This document shows, piece by piece, positions 9,229-18,654 of a DNA stretch of 64,000 nucleotides (positions within the stretch are counted from its first letter, which is position 1; each line of letters begins with the position of its first letter). The stretch is from Flavobacterium cerinum. Its GTDB lineage: Bacteria; Bacteroidota; Bacteroidia; Flavobacteriales; Flavobacteriaceae. The notes beneath the pieces are model-generated. The model did not search any database, had not been told where the DNA came from, and worked only from the letters and a program-made list of their open reading frames with translations. The stretch covers positions 62,001 to 126,000 of the forward strand of contig NZ_CP101751.1 in NCBI RefSeq assembly GCF_024496085.1. Direction: 5' to 3'. The translations under genes and the position numbers were made by a program.

Positions 9229-9261
9229 ATTTAATAGTATTTTTATGGAAACGACCATTAA

Positions 9262-10746
9262 TTATGGTAATGCCCAAAAGATTTTGTTAGTAAACGCATC
9301 ATTCTGAGACTGACTAGGAACGTTACTTCCGTTTGCAGTGTATTCAGAGTTAGGATACATTAAACGATACGGTTTGTAAGGTCTTGTAGCTGTGATAGCA
9401 AGATCAGTTAGAGGGAAACCTGTTCTTGTATACTCGATCCAAGACTCGATACCATTAATACCCATTAAAGCGATCCATTTTTGCGTCATGATAGCTTCAA
9501 TTTTATTAGTTGATCCATCCCATCCAAGTCTGTTAACAGAATTTATACTACTGATATAAGCTGAACCATTAGTTGCTCCTAACAAATCAAATGATTTTTG
9601 AATACCAGTTTCAAATAAGGTTTTAGGAGTTCCCGGCAAATACCCTCTGAATGCCGCTTCAGCCTGTAAGAAGTAGCTTTCAGCAGCTGTTAAGATATAA
9701 CCGTCCTGAGCAGAATTTTTAACAAGACCCGGTCCGATGTTTGCTAAGTTATCCGGCGCTTGGATACCATCTTGTCCCTGGATTACACCAGCCCAAGAGC
9801 TACCAACTTGCTTGAATAATCTTGATAAACGATTATCAAAAACTCCATACTTAACACCATTAAGTGATTCGATAGCATTTTTAGTTGCTATAGTAGAGGT
9901 ATATCCAGATCTTGGAGTCGTTTCATTGATTTGATATCCGTAACTGTTATAGAAAGGATTCTGTCTGTCGTTATTAGCGTTTGAATAACCAGGGTTAACA
10001 ACAGCATCAGCTGTAATAAACTGAGCACCTGAGTTAATTAATTCCTGGAATTCAGAATTAAGGTAAGCCTGACTAGCAGCAACACCAGATTCTCTGATTA
10101 ACAATCTTAATTTAATAGTATTCGCTAATTTTTTCCAGTTGTTCATGTTTCCTTTGAAAACAGGATCTTCTAATCCAACTGCATTCGTTCCGGCAGGTGC
10201 ATTATCGATCATCGCAACAGCAGCATCCAATTGTGCAACTAAATCTCTATAGATCGTTTGTGCATTATCATAAGTCGGCGTCGTGTTAAGCGGATTGTGT
10301 GCCTGAGAGTAAGGCATATCACCATATAAATCTACTAAATACTGAAAATAGAAAACTTTCATTACTTTAGCGATTGCTTTGTGATTATCATAACTATCAG
10401 AAGGGTAGTTTTGGATGTTAGTTAAACCTAAAGATGTCAGGAATAAGTTCTCCCAAATTCTTCCGTAGAATGAGTTATCAATATTTAAGTCAAACTCTAC
10501 AGTGTAAATTCCTGTAACCGAGTTAACGTTTCCTCCCCAACTGTTCATAAACAAGTTTCCTAATAAGTTAACTTGTGTAGAGAACGAACGGTAAGGCTGT
10601 GTAATTGCACCACTTAAAGCTAAGTCAGGTGTAACATTTTCATAAGTAGGGTTATTAGGTGAATCATTAATATCCAGGTAATTGTCACATGAAGACAAAC
10701 CTAATGCCGCAACTAATGAAAATAAATGTATTTTATACTTTTTCAT
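9262..10746 (-). CDS. SusD/RagB-like nutrient-binding lipoprotein (SusD-like_2 type)
   Basis: A 494-residue lipoprotein with lipobox ALGLSSC and a C+1 acidic stretch (CDNYLDINDSPNNPTYENVTP), the usual N-terminus of SusD-like_2 proteins. Helical TPR-like segments follow (KVMKVFYFQYLVDLYGDMPYSQA; ESYFLQAEAAFRGYLPGTPKTLF; TQKWIALMGINGIESWIEY). It acts as the outer-surface lid of the SusC channel and binds the nutrient. It lies 13 bases downstream of susC. The family includes proteins with peptide and glycan ligands, and with no linked hydrolase the ligand here cannot be assigned. Confidence 0.92.
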   Translation of the reverse strand: MKKYKIHLFSLVAALGLSSCDNYLDINDSPNNPTYENVTPDLALSGAITQPYRSFSTQVNLLGNLFMNSWGGNVNSVTGIYTVEFDLNIDNSFYGRIWENLFLTSLGLTNIQNYPSDSYDNHKAIAKVMKVFYFQYLVDLYGDMPYSQAHNPLNTTPTYDNAQTIYRDLVAQLDAAVAMIDNAPAGTNAVGLEDPVFKGNMNNWKKLANTIKLRLLIRESGVAASQAYLNSEFQELINSGAQFITADAVVNPGYSNANNDRQNPFYNSYGYQINETTPRSGYTSTIATKNAIESLNGVKYGVFDNRLSRLFKQVGSSWAGVIQGQDGIQAPDNLANIGPGLVKNSAQDGYILTAAESYFLQAEAAFRGYLPGTPKTLFETGIQKSFDLLGATNGSAYISSINSVNRLGWDGSTNKIEAIMTQKWIALMGINGIESWIEYTRTGFPLTDLAITATRPYKPYRLMYPNSEYTANGSNVPSQSQNDAFTNKIFWALP

Positions 10747-10759
10747 ACTCTTTTTTTAA

Positions 10760-13700
10760 TTAAAAGGTTAAGTTAAGACTGAAACCAACAGTTCTGGTAT
10801 TTGGATACTGGTTACTACCACCAGAACCAGTTCTACTTGTAGCAGAAGCGAAACCTACAATATTTCCATTACTGATTGAACTTTCTGGATCATCGTACCC
10901 TCTGTTTTCTCTAGCTAATGATGTAAATGGATTTCTAGCGTTCACACCTACTCTTAAACTTGTTAAACCTGTTCTTTCTAACATTTTAGCAGGAATTGCG
11001 TAGCTTAAAGACAACTCTCGTACTCTTAAAGCAGTAGCATCCAAAATAAAGTTTTCATCAATTCTTGAATACGTGTTAGCATAGTACTGCTGAACACCTA
11101 CAGAAGATCCACCACCTGTTACAACAGAGTTGTTAGCAACATAAGATCCTGTATTAGCATCATAGTAAGAAGAGTTTGGCATAATGAAACCGCCTCTTCC
11201 GTTTTCAGCTGAATCAACTAAATAACCGAATGCAGACAATGTATATTTAGTACCAGAATAATACTGGTGACCTGTTCTGTAATCCACTACTGCTGCTAAA
11301 CGTAATCCTTTGTAATCAATTGATGTGTTTAAACCTAAGATATAATCAGGAGTAGTTTTACCCAATTTCATTAAATCAGTAGATTTAAGTGGGTTTCCTG
11401 TATTTGGATCAACGATAATACGTCCTTCTCCATCTCTTTGATATCCGAAACCTTTAAGAATTGGATACTCTTCACCTTCCTCAGCAAAAATACCGAAATC
11501 ACCGTACGGAGAGTAGATAGCTACAGATTTTGTATTATCAGCTACTTTTTCTACAGTAGTTTTTGCTTTAGAGAAACTGAATCTAGCCTCCCATGTAAAA
11601 TCTTTAGTTTTGATTGGCGTAACTCCTAAATCGATTTCAATACCTTTCGTTTTAGTAGCACCAATGTTTGTAACAAAGTTAGGGTTACCTGAAGCGTAAG
11701 AAGAACTGATTGTTGTAATCAAATCTGTATTATCACTGATATAACCGGCAACATCTAATGTAATTCTATCTTTTAAGAAACCTAAGTTTAAAGTAGCCTC
11801 TTTAGTTACATAAAACTCTGGCTTGATTAAAGGGCTAGTTCTTTCATTATAACGCAATGTACCTTGCATATTAGGCACATACGAGTTAATACCTGCAAAC
11901 GGATAACCTGTAGATCTTACATACAGATTGTTAATTTCGTAAGGGTTAATACCATTCGCACTTCCTACCTTAACAATACTCGCTGTAATTTTTGCGTAAG
12001 ATAACGTATTGTTATTTCTTAAACTTTCGAAAGCTTTTGTTGGTACAAAAGATAAACCGGCACTTGGATAGAAGAAGTTATTATTATCTGTACTCAAGAA
12101 AGATACCCACTCGTTTCTTCCTGTTAAGTTCAAGAATAAATAATCTTTATATGATAAATCAACGTTTCCGAAGAAAGCATATCTTCTTGTTCTTGAAAAT
12201 GAATTAGCAGCATTCGGAACACTTGATACGTTTGCAATGTTATACAATCCAGGGATTGCTAACTGAGTACCAGATACTGATGTAGAAGTTCCGTAAGTAT
12301 CCTGAACGTTGTTACCGATGTTAGCTTTGAAGTTAATGTCTTTTGTTAAGTCATAATCAAAGTTGATCAATAAATCACCATATATTCTTCTTGTAGAAGT
12401 ATTAGAAGTTGACAATGAAGAAACTACTGTTCTATCTTCACCACCGTAGTTGTAAGGATCAACATAATCATTAGTATATCCTAAAGCTCTTGTATGAGAG
12501 AAGTTAACACCACCTGTGTAAGACAAGTTAATGTTTTTGTTCACTTCAAAAGATATTTTACCAACACCATTAAAGATATCAGTGTTTGATTGATTTCTTA
12601 CGTTATCACGTACCCAGTAAGGGTTTCTTTGATAGTAATTGTATCCGTGTAAGTTTCCTGCATTTTCAAACATTTCGATTGGAACGTTTGTTGGAGTTTG
12701 TAATAAGTCATAGTACAAACTTGAACTTGTAGTTCTTGACTCCTGAGAAGTATAAAATGCATTTCCTTCAACATTCCATCTTCCTACTTTTTTACCAGCT
12801 TTAAACTGGAAGTTAGTTCTGTCTAAAACGTCATCTTTAATAACAAACTCATTTTTCAACTTGTTAGCAGTAAAGAAAAGGTACCCATCCTCATTACCTG
12901 AAGATAACGAAACACCGTTTTGAGTTAAAACTCCGGTTTTAAAGAATTTCTTGATATTATCACTTCCTAAAGATTTGTAAGGTAACATCAGGAAGTTTCC
13001 ATCAGCTTGCGGTAAACCAGTTGGCTGGATAGAACCGTCAAACTCAGGACCCCAAGTACCATTCTCATAAGAATAATGCTGTCCATCCCATCCTTGACCA
13101 TATCTTGTTTGTCTTTCAGGAAGATAAGCTACAGTAGTAAAGTCAATTGAAGAGTTAATTGCAACAGTCATTTTTTGACCTTGAGCAGCACCTTTTTTAG
13201 TAGTAACGATTAATACCCCGTTAACACCATCAGATCCGTACAATGCAGCTCCTTGAGAACCTTTAATTGTAGTAACATTCTCGATAGCCTCAGTTGGCAA
13301 CTGCTGTAATATAGCTGCAGTCGAGATAACTCCATCAATAACTACCAACGCCTGGTTGTTTTGTGTAATTGATTTAGGAGCACGAATTACAATTCTCATA
13401 GTTGCATCAACAGCACTGTTTGTCTGGTTGATTTGTAAACCAGATACTTTACCTGTTAACGACTGGATTGCATTCGGAGAAGCAGCTTGAGTTAACTCTT
13501 TAGTTTTAATAACCTGAGTAGCTGAAGTGATCGCATCTGATCTCTTTTTAATACCCAAAGCTCCAACTACAACTTCATTTAATTGCTTTGCTTCAGATTG
13601 CATTGCAACATTAACTTTGTTTGAAGCTCCAACCGTTACAGAAGAAGTCTCCATACCAACAAATGTAAAAACTAACACTTGTCCTTGTTTTGCTTTTATG

Positions 13701-13885
13701 GAATAATTACCATCCATATCAGTTTGTGTGCCTTGTGTTGTTCCTTTAATAACAACACTAACACCAGGTAACGGCAGACCTCCCTCGGTCACTGTTCCTG
13801 TAACAGTTTTCTCCTGTTGTGCGAACGAAAACTGCATCGAAAACGCTAGTAAAAGCGTAAAAATCCATTTAAACTTCGATCTCAT
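10760..13885 (-). CDS. SusC/RagA family TonB-linked outer-membrane transporter
   Basis: 1041 residues: signal peptide ending FSFAQQ, a carboxypeptidase-regulatory-like domain at about 25-100 (VTGTVTEGGLPLPGVSVVIKG), a TonB-box-like stretch (NEVVVGALGIKK, about 103-114), then plug (LTGKVSGLQI, VVIDGV, IKGSQGAALYGSDGVNGVLIVTTKKG) and a 22-strand type barrel ending in TRTVGFSLNLTF. It imports oligomers across the outer membrane using TonB energy. It is first in an operon susC-susD-two lipoproteins. No hydrolase, sensor or anti-sigma gene lies next to it in the window, so regulation and substrate are open. Confidence 0.95.
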   Translation of the reverse strand: MRSKFKWIFTLLLAFSMQFSFAQQEKTVTGTVTEGGLPLPGVSVVIKGTTQGTQTDMDGNYSIKAKQGQVLVFTFVGMETSSVTVGASNKVNVAMQSEAKQLNEVVVGALGIKKRSDAITSATQVIKTKELTQAASPNAIQSLTGKVSGLQINQTNSAVDATMRIVIRAPKSITQNNQALVVIDGVISTAAILQQLPTEAIENVTTIKGSQGAALYGSDGVNGVLIVTTKKGAAQGQKMTVAINSSIDFTTVAYLPERQTRYGQGWDGQHYSYENGTWGPEFDGSIQPTGLPQADGNFLMLPYKSLGSDNIKKFFKTGVLTQNGVSLSSGNEDGYLFFTANKLKNEFVIKDDVLDRTNFQFKAGKKVGRWNVEGNAFYTSQESRTTSSSLYYDLLQTPTNVPIEMFENAGNLHGYNYYQRNPYWVRDNVRNQSNTDIFNGVGKISFEVNKNINLSYTGGVNFSHTRALGYTNDYVDPYNYGGEDRTVVSSLSTSNTSTRRIYGDLLINFDYDLTKDINFKANIGNNVQDTYGTSTSVSGTQLAIPGLYNIANVSSVPNAANSFSRTRRYAFFGNVDLSYKDYLFLNLTGRNEWVSFLSTDNNNFFYPSAGLSFVPTKAFESLRNNNTLSYAKITASIVKVGSANGINPYEINNLYVRSTGYPFAGINSYVPNMQGTLRYNERTSPLIKPEFYVTKEATLNLGFLKDRITLDVAGYISDNTDLITTISSSYASGNPNFVTNIGATKTKGIEIDLGVTPIKTKDFTWEARFSFSKAKTTVEKVADNTKSVAIYSPYGDFGIFAEEGEEYPILKGFGYQRDGEGRIIVDPNTGNPLKSTDLMKLGKTTPDYILGLNTSIDYKGLRLAAVVDYRTGHQYYSGTKYTLSAFGYLVDSAENGRGGFIMPNSSYYDANTGSYVANNSVVTGGGSSVGVQQYYANTYSRIDENFILDATALRVRELSLSYAIPAKMLERTGLTSLRVGVNARNPFTSLARENRGYDDPESSISNGNIVGFASATSRTGSGGSNQYPNTRTVGFSLNLTF

Positions 13886-13941
13886 ATTAAATTTATTTGA
13901 GTTAGTTATTCCGCAAACTTCTTAATAATTTCTTAAATAAA

Positions 13942-13949
13942 CAAATATA
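13942..13949 (-). promoter_or_regulatory. -7 promoter element (TATATTTG) of the SusCD operon
   Basis: A perfect TAnnTTTG match on the minus strand about 57 bases upstream of the susC start. No clear -33 TTTG partner is present. Confidence 0.45.
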
Positions 13950-14083
13950 ATATAGGAATTGTAGCATTTTATTTGTGTTAAAAAAAGCCGTTCAGAAATA
14001 CACTATATCAAAAAAAGTCCTTTCATCTACTGCCGTTTACTCAAAATATTTGTGGTTTTTTTATATATTTACCAAAAACAAAA

Positions 14084-14683
14084 ATGCTCTTACAGAATTA
14101 CTCAAAGTTAACATTGGAAGCCGGTACAGATGAAGCCGGAAGAGGATGTCTCGCCGGTCCGGTTACCGCAGCTGCCGTAATTTTACCGGACGACACCATT
14201 ATTGAAAAACTCAACGATTCAAAGAAATTATCTGAAATCACCCGCGAAAAGCTTAGACCGATAATTGAAGAAATTGCGCTCTCCTATAAAGTAATTCACC
14301 TCGAACCCGAAATCATTGACGATATCAATATCCTGAATGCTTCTATACTGGCTATGCAAAATTGCATTACCAATCTGAATCCTATACCTAATTATATTAT
14401 CGTAGACGGCAACCGCTTTAAACCGGTCCAGGATATTCCATACAGCTGCATTGTTAAAGGTGACAGCAAATACCTAAGCATTGCCGCTGCTTCTGTTCTA
14501 GCCAAAACGTATCGTGACGAATATATGAATCGCATCCATGAGGAATTCCCGATGTACAACTGGAAAAAGAACAAAGGCTATCCGACTATAGAACACCGGG
14601 AAGCCATCCGAAAATATGGCACTACTCAATATCACAGAAAGTCATTCCGACTACTTCCGGAACAACTAAAACTTGAATTTTAA
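14084..14683 (+). CDS. rnhB: Ribonuclease HII
   Basis: A 199-residue cytosolic enzyme that cuts the RNA strand of RNA/DNA hybrids and removes single ribonucleotides from DNA. The metal-binding residues are in place: [14 protein letters not shown] near residue 14-27 (Asp, Glu), IVDGN (Asp) and [22 protein letters not shown] (Asp). The C-terminal [14 protein letters not shown] is the conserved RNase HII tail motif. The length is normal. It diverges from the SusCD operon and converges with lipB. Confidence 0.96.
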   Translation: MLLQNYSKLTLEAGTDEAGRGCLAGPVTAAAVILPDDTIIEKLNDSKKLSEITREKLRPIIEEIALSYKVIHLEPEIIDDINILNASILAMQNCITNLNPIPNYIIVDGNRFKPVQDIPYSCIVKGDSKYLSIAAASVLAKTYRDEYMNRIHEEFPMYNWKKNKGYPTIEHREAIRKYGTTQYHRKSFRLLPEQLKLEF

Positions 14684-14690
14684 ATACAAA

Positions 14691-14722
14691 AAAAATCCTG
14701 ACAAAATTTTATCAGGATTTTT
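14691..14722. terminator. Bidirectional terminator between rnhB and lipB
   Basis: An 11-bp stem AAAAATCCTGA / TCAGGATTTTT (14691-14701, 14712-14722) flanked by A-rich and T-rich runs, between two convergent genes. Confidence 0.85.
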
Positions 14723-14743
14723 CTTTATAAAATAATATAATTT

Positions 14744-15451
14744 TTATCGAACGATTTCCGCTTCAAACAAAACTGAAAAATGTTTTAGGATTTTCGCTTT
14801 CACTTCTTCTTCGTCTACTTTTTCAACTCCCAACTCAACATGTAACGAAGTAACTGCTTTATCTTTTATCCCACACGGAATAATATTATCGAAATAACCT
14901 AAATCGGAATTTACATTTAATGCGAAGCCATGCATGGTCACCCAACGTGAAGCCCGCACTCCCATCGCACATATTTTTCGGGCAAACGGCGTTCCTACTC
15001 CAAGCCAAACTCCTGTTTCCCCTTCACTCCTTTCACATTGCAATCCGTATTCAGCCAATGTCAAAATAATCGCTTCCTCTAAAAGACGAAGATATTTATG
15101 TATATCCGTAAAAAAATTTTCCAGATCCAGAATCGGATAACCTACCACCTGACCGGGCCCATGATACGTAATATCTCCTCCGCGGTTGATTTTATAAAAA
15201 GACGCCCCTTTATCTTCGAGTTGTTTTTCATTTAACAACAAATTCGAAAAGTCACCGCTTTTACCTAATGTATATACATGAGGATGCTCAACAAACAAGA
15301 AGTAATTCGGCGTAGCCTCTTCTTTTTCTTCTCTTCGATTACTAATCTTAATATCCAGTACCTCTTTAAATAAAGATTCCTGATAATCCCAAACCTCTTT
15401 ATAATCTCTTAAGCCAAGGTCCCGGAATATAACTTGCTTATTCATCTGCAT
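14744..15451 (-). CDS. lipB: Octanoyl-[acyl-carrier-protein]:protein N-octanoyltransferase
   Basis: A 235-residue enzyme of lipoate synthesis that moves the octanoyl group from ACP to target lipoyl domains. Its motifs are all present: VYTLGKSG, RGGDITYHGPGQVVGYPI, the Lys in ARKICAMGVR and the catalytic Cys in NIIPCGIKDKAVTSL. Met1 and Met3 are both possible starts. It follows the 242-residue lipoprotein gene by 7 bases on the same strand. The lipA gene is not in the window. Confidence 0.95.
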   Translation of the reverse strand: MQMNKQVIFRDLGLRDYKEVWDYQESLFKEVLDIKISNRREEKEEATPNYFLFVEHPHVYTLGKSGDFSNLLLNEKQLEDKGASFYKINRGGDITYHGPGQVVGYPILDLENFFTDIHKYLRLLEEAIILTLAEYGLQCERSEGETGVWLGVGTPFARKICAMGVRASRWVTMHGFALNVNSDLGYFDNIIPCGIKDKAVTSLHVELGVEKVDEEEVKAKILKHFSVLFEAEIVR

Positions 15452-15458
15452 TACTTAC

Positions 15459-16187
15459 TTATTTATTTTCCAGAACGGCTTCAAAATTCATCACTTCCGG
15501 TTTTTCTATAAAATCGGCAAACGGATACTGAATCGTAACTGTTTTTCTATCTTCACTAAAAAGAGCATCCTTTACTGAAACCGATTTTACTTTTTTCGGA
15601 AAATGATATTTTACGGTATAGGTAAATGTTTCCAGCATCGGTTTGATTGTTGCCAAACTATCCGACAACTGTTTTTGTACCACCGCATCTTTTATCGTTA
15701 CTTTTCGGGTGAATTTTTTTCCGTCGAATGCATATTTCAAATCGGTATTTAAATCTCCCAATTTTGAAAGTCGGCCCCCGTCTTTGGACTGCAAATCGTC
15801 CATCGATTTCATTAGCGACATCGCATCCATTAAATCAGACGGCTTTTTAAAATCTCCCATAAGGGAAAGCACGAATTTTTTCGACTTTTCATCTACATTT
15901 GTACGCACCGAAAATCCTTCCATCTTTTTTAACCGCTCTTGTTCGGCCAACGGTAGTTTTGCAATACTGTCTTTTTTTTGAGCTAACAAGGCTTTAAACG
16001 TAAAAGTAGTATCAACACTCTGCTCTCCTCCTTCTCCCCCCATCATACTCATCATAGTGGAAGCATCAATGTCGAGCGCAAACTTCCCGCTCCCGTCTTT
16101 ATTAATATAAACGTTCTCTGTAAAATTACAACTCGTCATAACCAGAGCCGCCGCTAAAATCAAGACAAAACGAATTTTTCCCATCAT
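15459..16187 (-). CDS. Lipoprotein of unknown function
   Basis: A 242-residue lipoprotein with lipobox AALVMTSC and mature N-terminus CNFTENVYINKDGSGKF. It is lysine- and aspartate-rich with alternating strands (KFALDIDASTMM, KFVLSLMGDFKK, VKYHFPKKVKSVSV), and the flavour is of the conserved flavobacterial hypothetical lipoproteins. I do not recognise a named domain. Met1 and Met2 are both possible starts. It is followed by lipB after 7 bases, so the two share a transcript. Confidence 0.75.
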   Translation of the reverse strand: MMGKIRFVLILAAALVMTSCNFTENVYINKDGSGKFALDIDASTMMSMMGGEGGEQSVDTTFTFKALLAQKKDSIAKLPLAEQERLKKMEGFSVRTNVDEKSKKFVLSLMGDFKKPSDLMDAMSLMKSMDDLQSKDGGRLSKLGDLNTDLKYAFDGKKFTRKVTIKDAVVQKQLSDSLATIKPMLETFTYTVKYHFPKKVKSVSVKDALFSEDRKTVTIQYPFADFIEKPEVMNFEAVLENK

Positions 16188-16213
16188 ATAATTACATCCT
16201 TATAATTGAACTT

Positions 16214-16221
16214 CAAAGATA
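16214..16221 (-). promoter_or_regulatory. -7 promoter element (TATCTTTG) of the lipoprotein-lipB operon
   Basis: A perfect TAnnTTTG match on the minus strand, 26 bases upstream of the start codon at 16187. The -33 partner is not clear. Confidence 0.5.
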
Positions 16222-16268
16222 CTACTTTCTGTTTGCAATACCTTATAGTATCATTTTCAAAATTTCAA

Positions 16269-16300
16269 ATTGATTCATTCTCAAATTATACCTATCTTTG
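16269..16300 (+). promoter_or_regulatory. Promoter of lysS (-33 ATTG, -7 TATCTTTG)
   Basis: The -7 element TATCTTTG (16293-16300) is a perfect consensus, and ATTG at 16269-16272 matches three of four bases of the TTTG -33 box with a 20-base spacer. The lysS ATG is 24 bases downstream. It is the most complete Bacteroidota promoter I found in the window. Confidence 0.65.
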
Positions 16301-16324
16301 CCCGCTTAAAAATAAATCACAATT

Positions 16325-18025
16325 ATGCAACTTTCAGAACAAGAAATCATCAGAAGAGAAAAACTGGGTAAGTTGAAAGAACTTGGAATAAACCCATATC
16401 CCGCTAATTTGTTTCCCGTTAATCATACGTCGAAGCAGGTCAAGGAAACTTTTGAAGAAGGAAAGAAGGTAATTGTGGCCGGTCGTTTGATGTCTGCCCG
16501 CGTTCAGGGTAAAGCTTCATTCGCCGAATTACAGGACAGTGAAGGTCGTATTCAGGTATACATTAACCGTGACGAAATTTGTCCGGACGAAGACAAAACG
16601 CTTTACAACGAAGTTTTCAAAAAATTAATTGACTTAGGTGACTTTATCGGAATCGAAGGCGAATTATTCACTACTCAGGTAGGCGAAAAAACACTTCGTG
16701 CGAAAAACATCACCTTACTAAGCAAAACTTTACGTCCGTTACCGTTACCGAAAGTAGATGCTGAAGGAAATGTTTTCGATGCTTTTACCGATCCGGAATT
16801 ACGTTACCGTATGCGTTATGTCGATCTTGTAGTTAATCCGCAGGTTAAAGAAGTATTCATCAAAAGAACCAAGCTATTCAATGCCATGCGTACGTTTTTT
16901 AACGACAAAGGCTATTTTGAAGTAGAAACTCCGATATTACAATCCATCCCGGGTGGTGCGGCCGCAAGACCGTTTATCACGCATCATAATTCATTGGACA
17001 TTCCTTTATACATGCGAATTGCCAACGAATTATACCTAAAAAGATTAATCGTGGGTGGTTTCGACGGTGTTTATGAATTTTCTAAAAACTTCCGTAACGA
17101 AGGAATGGACCGAACTCACAATCCGGAGTTTACCGCTATGGAAATCTATGTAGCCTATAAAGACTACAACTGGATGATGGAATTTACCGAAAATCTTTTG
17201 GAATATTGTGCTACACAGGTAAACGGTACAACACAAGCCACTTTCGGCGAACATACGGTTGACTTTAAAGCACCTTATGCCCGTGTATCGATGACAGATG
17301 CGATCAAACAATTTACAGGTTTCGACATTACAGGAAAAACCGAAGAAGAATTAAGAGCCGCTGCACTATCGATGGGAATTGCCGTAAATGAAACTATGGG
17401 TAAAGGAAAATTGATTGATGAAATTTTCGGCGAAAAATGTGAGGGTAATTTTATCCAGCCAACATTTATCACGGATTATCCGAAAGATATGAGTCCGCTT
17501 ACTAAAGAACACCGTGATAATCCGGAACTTACAGAGCGTTTTGAATTAATGGTTTGCGGAAAAGAAATTGCAAATGCGTATTCTGAGCTTAACGACCCTA
17601 TTGATCAAAGAGCTCGTTTTGAAGCACAATTAGCTTTATCTGAAAGAGGTGATGACGAAGCTATGTTTATTGACAATGACTTTTTACGCGCTTTGGAATA
17701 CGGAATGCCGCCAACATCCGGATTAGGAATCGGAATGGATCGTTTAATCATGTTCTTAACCAACAATCCTTCAATTCAGGAAGTTTTATTCTTCCCGCAA
17801 ATGCGTCCGGAGAAAAAAGCAATCCAAATCGAATTGGAAGAGGAAGAAAAAGCAATCATTGCTATTTTAGAGAAAAATGCGAACACTCTTGAATTAGCCG
17901 AATTAAAAAATCAGGCCGGATTAAGCGGTAAAAAATGGGATAAAGCGATGAAAGCACTTTCACAACACGGTTTAACCAAAGTTGTAGTAAACGGTGAAAG
18001 CAAAGTAGTAGAATTGCAATCGTAA
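16325..18025 (+). CDS. lysS: Lysyl-tRNA synthetase, class II
   Basis: 566 residues. The OB-fold anticodon-binding domain is at about 55-150 (VAGRLMSARVQGKASFAELQDSEGRIQVY). The class II catalytic core follows, with motif 2 in FSKNFRNEGMDRTHNPEFTAMEIY and motif 3 in GLGIGMDRLIMFLTN. The core normally ends at FFPQMRPE. Here about 65 further residues follow that read as a small helical or winged-helix module (AIIAILEKNANTLELAELKNQAGLSGKKWDKAM), as I recall from some Bacteroidota LysS proteins. It attaches lysine to tRNA-Lys. It is a single gene with its own promoter and terminator. Confidence 0.96.
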   Translation: MQLSEQEIIRREKLGKLKELGINPYPANLFPVNHTSKQVKETFEEGKKVIVAGRLMSARVQGKASFAELQDSEGRIQVYINRDEICPDEDKTLYNEVFKKLIDLGDFIGIEGELFTTQVGEKTLRAKNITLLSKTLRPLPLPKVDAEGNVFDAFTDPELRYRMRYVDLVVNPQVKEVFIKRTKLFNAMRTFFNDKGYFEVETPILQSIPGGAAARPFITHHNSLDIPLYMRIANELYLKRLIVGGFDGVYEFSKNFRNEGMDRTHNPEFTAMEIYVAYKDYNWMMEFTENLLEYCATQVNGTTQATFGEHTVDFKAPYARVSMTDAIKQFTGFDITGKTEEELRAAALSMGIAVNETMGKGKLIDEIFGEKCEGNFIQPTFITDYPKDMSPLTKEHRDNPELTERFELMVCGKEIANAYSELNDPIDQRARFEAQLALSERGDDEAMFIDNDFLRALEYGMPPTSGLGIGMDRLIMFLTNNPSIQEVLFFPQMRPEKKAIQIELEEEEKAIIAILEKNANTLELAELKNQAGLSGKKWDKAMKALSQHGLTKVVVNGESKVVELQS

Positions 18026-18044
18026 CCATTCGAATATAAAAACC

Positions 18045-18074
18045 AAAAGGCTGTCAAAATTGACAGCCTTTTTT
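18045..18074 (+). terminator. Terminator of lysS
   Basis: A 12-bp stem AAAAGGCTGTCA / TGACAGCCTTTT (18045-18056, 18061-18072) with a T-run, shortly after the lysS stop codon. Confidence 0.85.
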
Positions 18075-18226
18075 ATTCATCAACATCTCAATTTTTAGTT
18101 TTAAGCATTCAAAAACAGGACTTTATCGACAAAAAAACTCATTTTAAAGAAAATCCGACCAACTAGCATTTTAATTTCTTAATTTTAAATTACTTATCAC
18201 GGATTTACAACTTAAACCATAAGGCT

Positions 18227-18625
18227 ATGAAAACATTTCTCATCCTTATTCTGAGTATTTTTTCCCTGTCGATTTATGCCCAATCTTCCAATCCGGCACA
18301 AACCTCTCTTACGGCCGAGCAAAAAGCTAAAATGGAGGTAAAACGCATGGCTACCGATCTTAATCTAACTGTAAGTCAGCAGCAGCAAATTGAAAAAGTA
18401 CTGACCGACAATAACCAAAAAACAGGAGACATTAAATTACGCCTTCAATCTGCTAAACCGGAAGAAAACCAAGCTTTAAAAGCCGAATATATCGAAAGCC
18501 TAAAAACCTTAAAAACCAATTTAAAAGCCATTCTTACACAAGAACAGCAAAACAAATGGGATCTGATTTACAAACAACGTTTTCAGGGGCAACAAAAGCA
18601 AGCTACAACGTCAAATAAACCCTAA
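18227..18625 (+). CDS. Small secreted LTxxQ-type protein
   Basis: A 132-residue protein with a signal peptide ending LSIYAQ, then an almost wholly helical, Lys/Gln/Glu-rich mature part. It carries two LTxxQ motifs (LTVSQQQQI, LTQEQQNKW) like those of Spy/CpxP-type periplasmic proteins and the DUF4890-like proteins of Bacteroidota. It is the first of three adjacent small secreted genes on this strand; the second (19020) shares the layout. A periplasmic chaperone or stress role is inferred from the motif alone. Confidence 0.75.
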   Translation: MKTFLILILSIFSLSIYAQSSNPAQTSLTAEQKAKMEVKRMATDLNLTVSQQQQIEKVLTDNNQKTGDIKLRLQSAKPEENQALKAEYIESLKTLKTNLKAILTQEQQNKWDLIYKQRFQGQQKQATTSNKP

Positions 18626-18654
18626 AAAAAAGCTGCCTCAAAAAAGAGACAGCT
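18624..18654. terminator. Hairpin resembling the IS1182 element end; terminator-like on the minus strand
   Basis: A stem AGCTGCCTC / GAGACAGCT (18631-18639, 18646-18654) with one mismatch. The T-run lies on the minus-strand side, so it terminates minus transcription better than plus. Its arms match the hairpin at the right end of the insertion sequence (62885-62908, GGCTGCCTC / GAGACAGCC). Confidence 0.5.
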
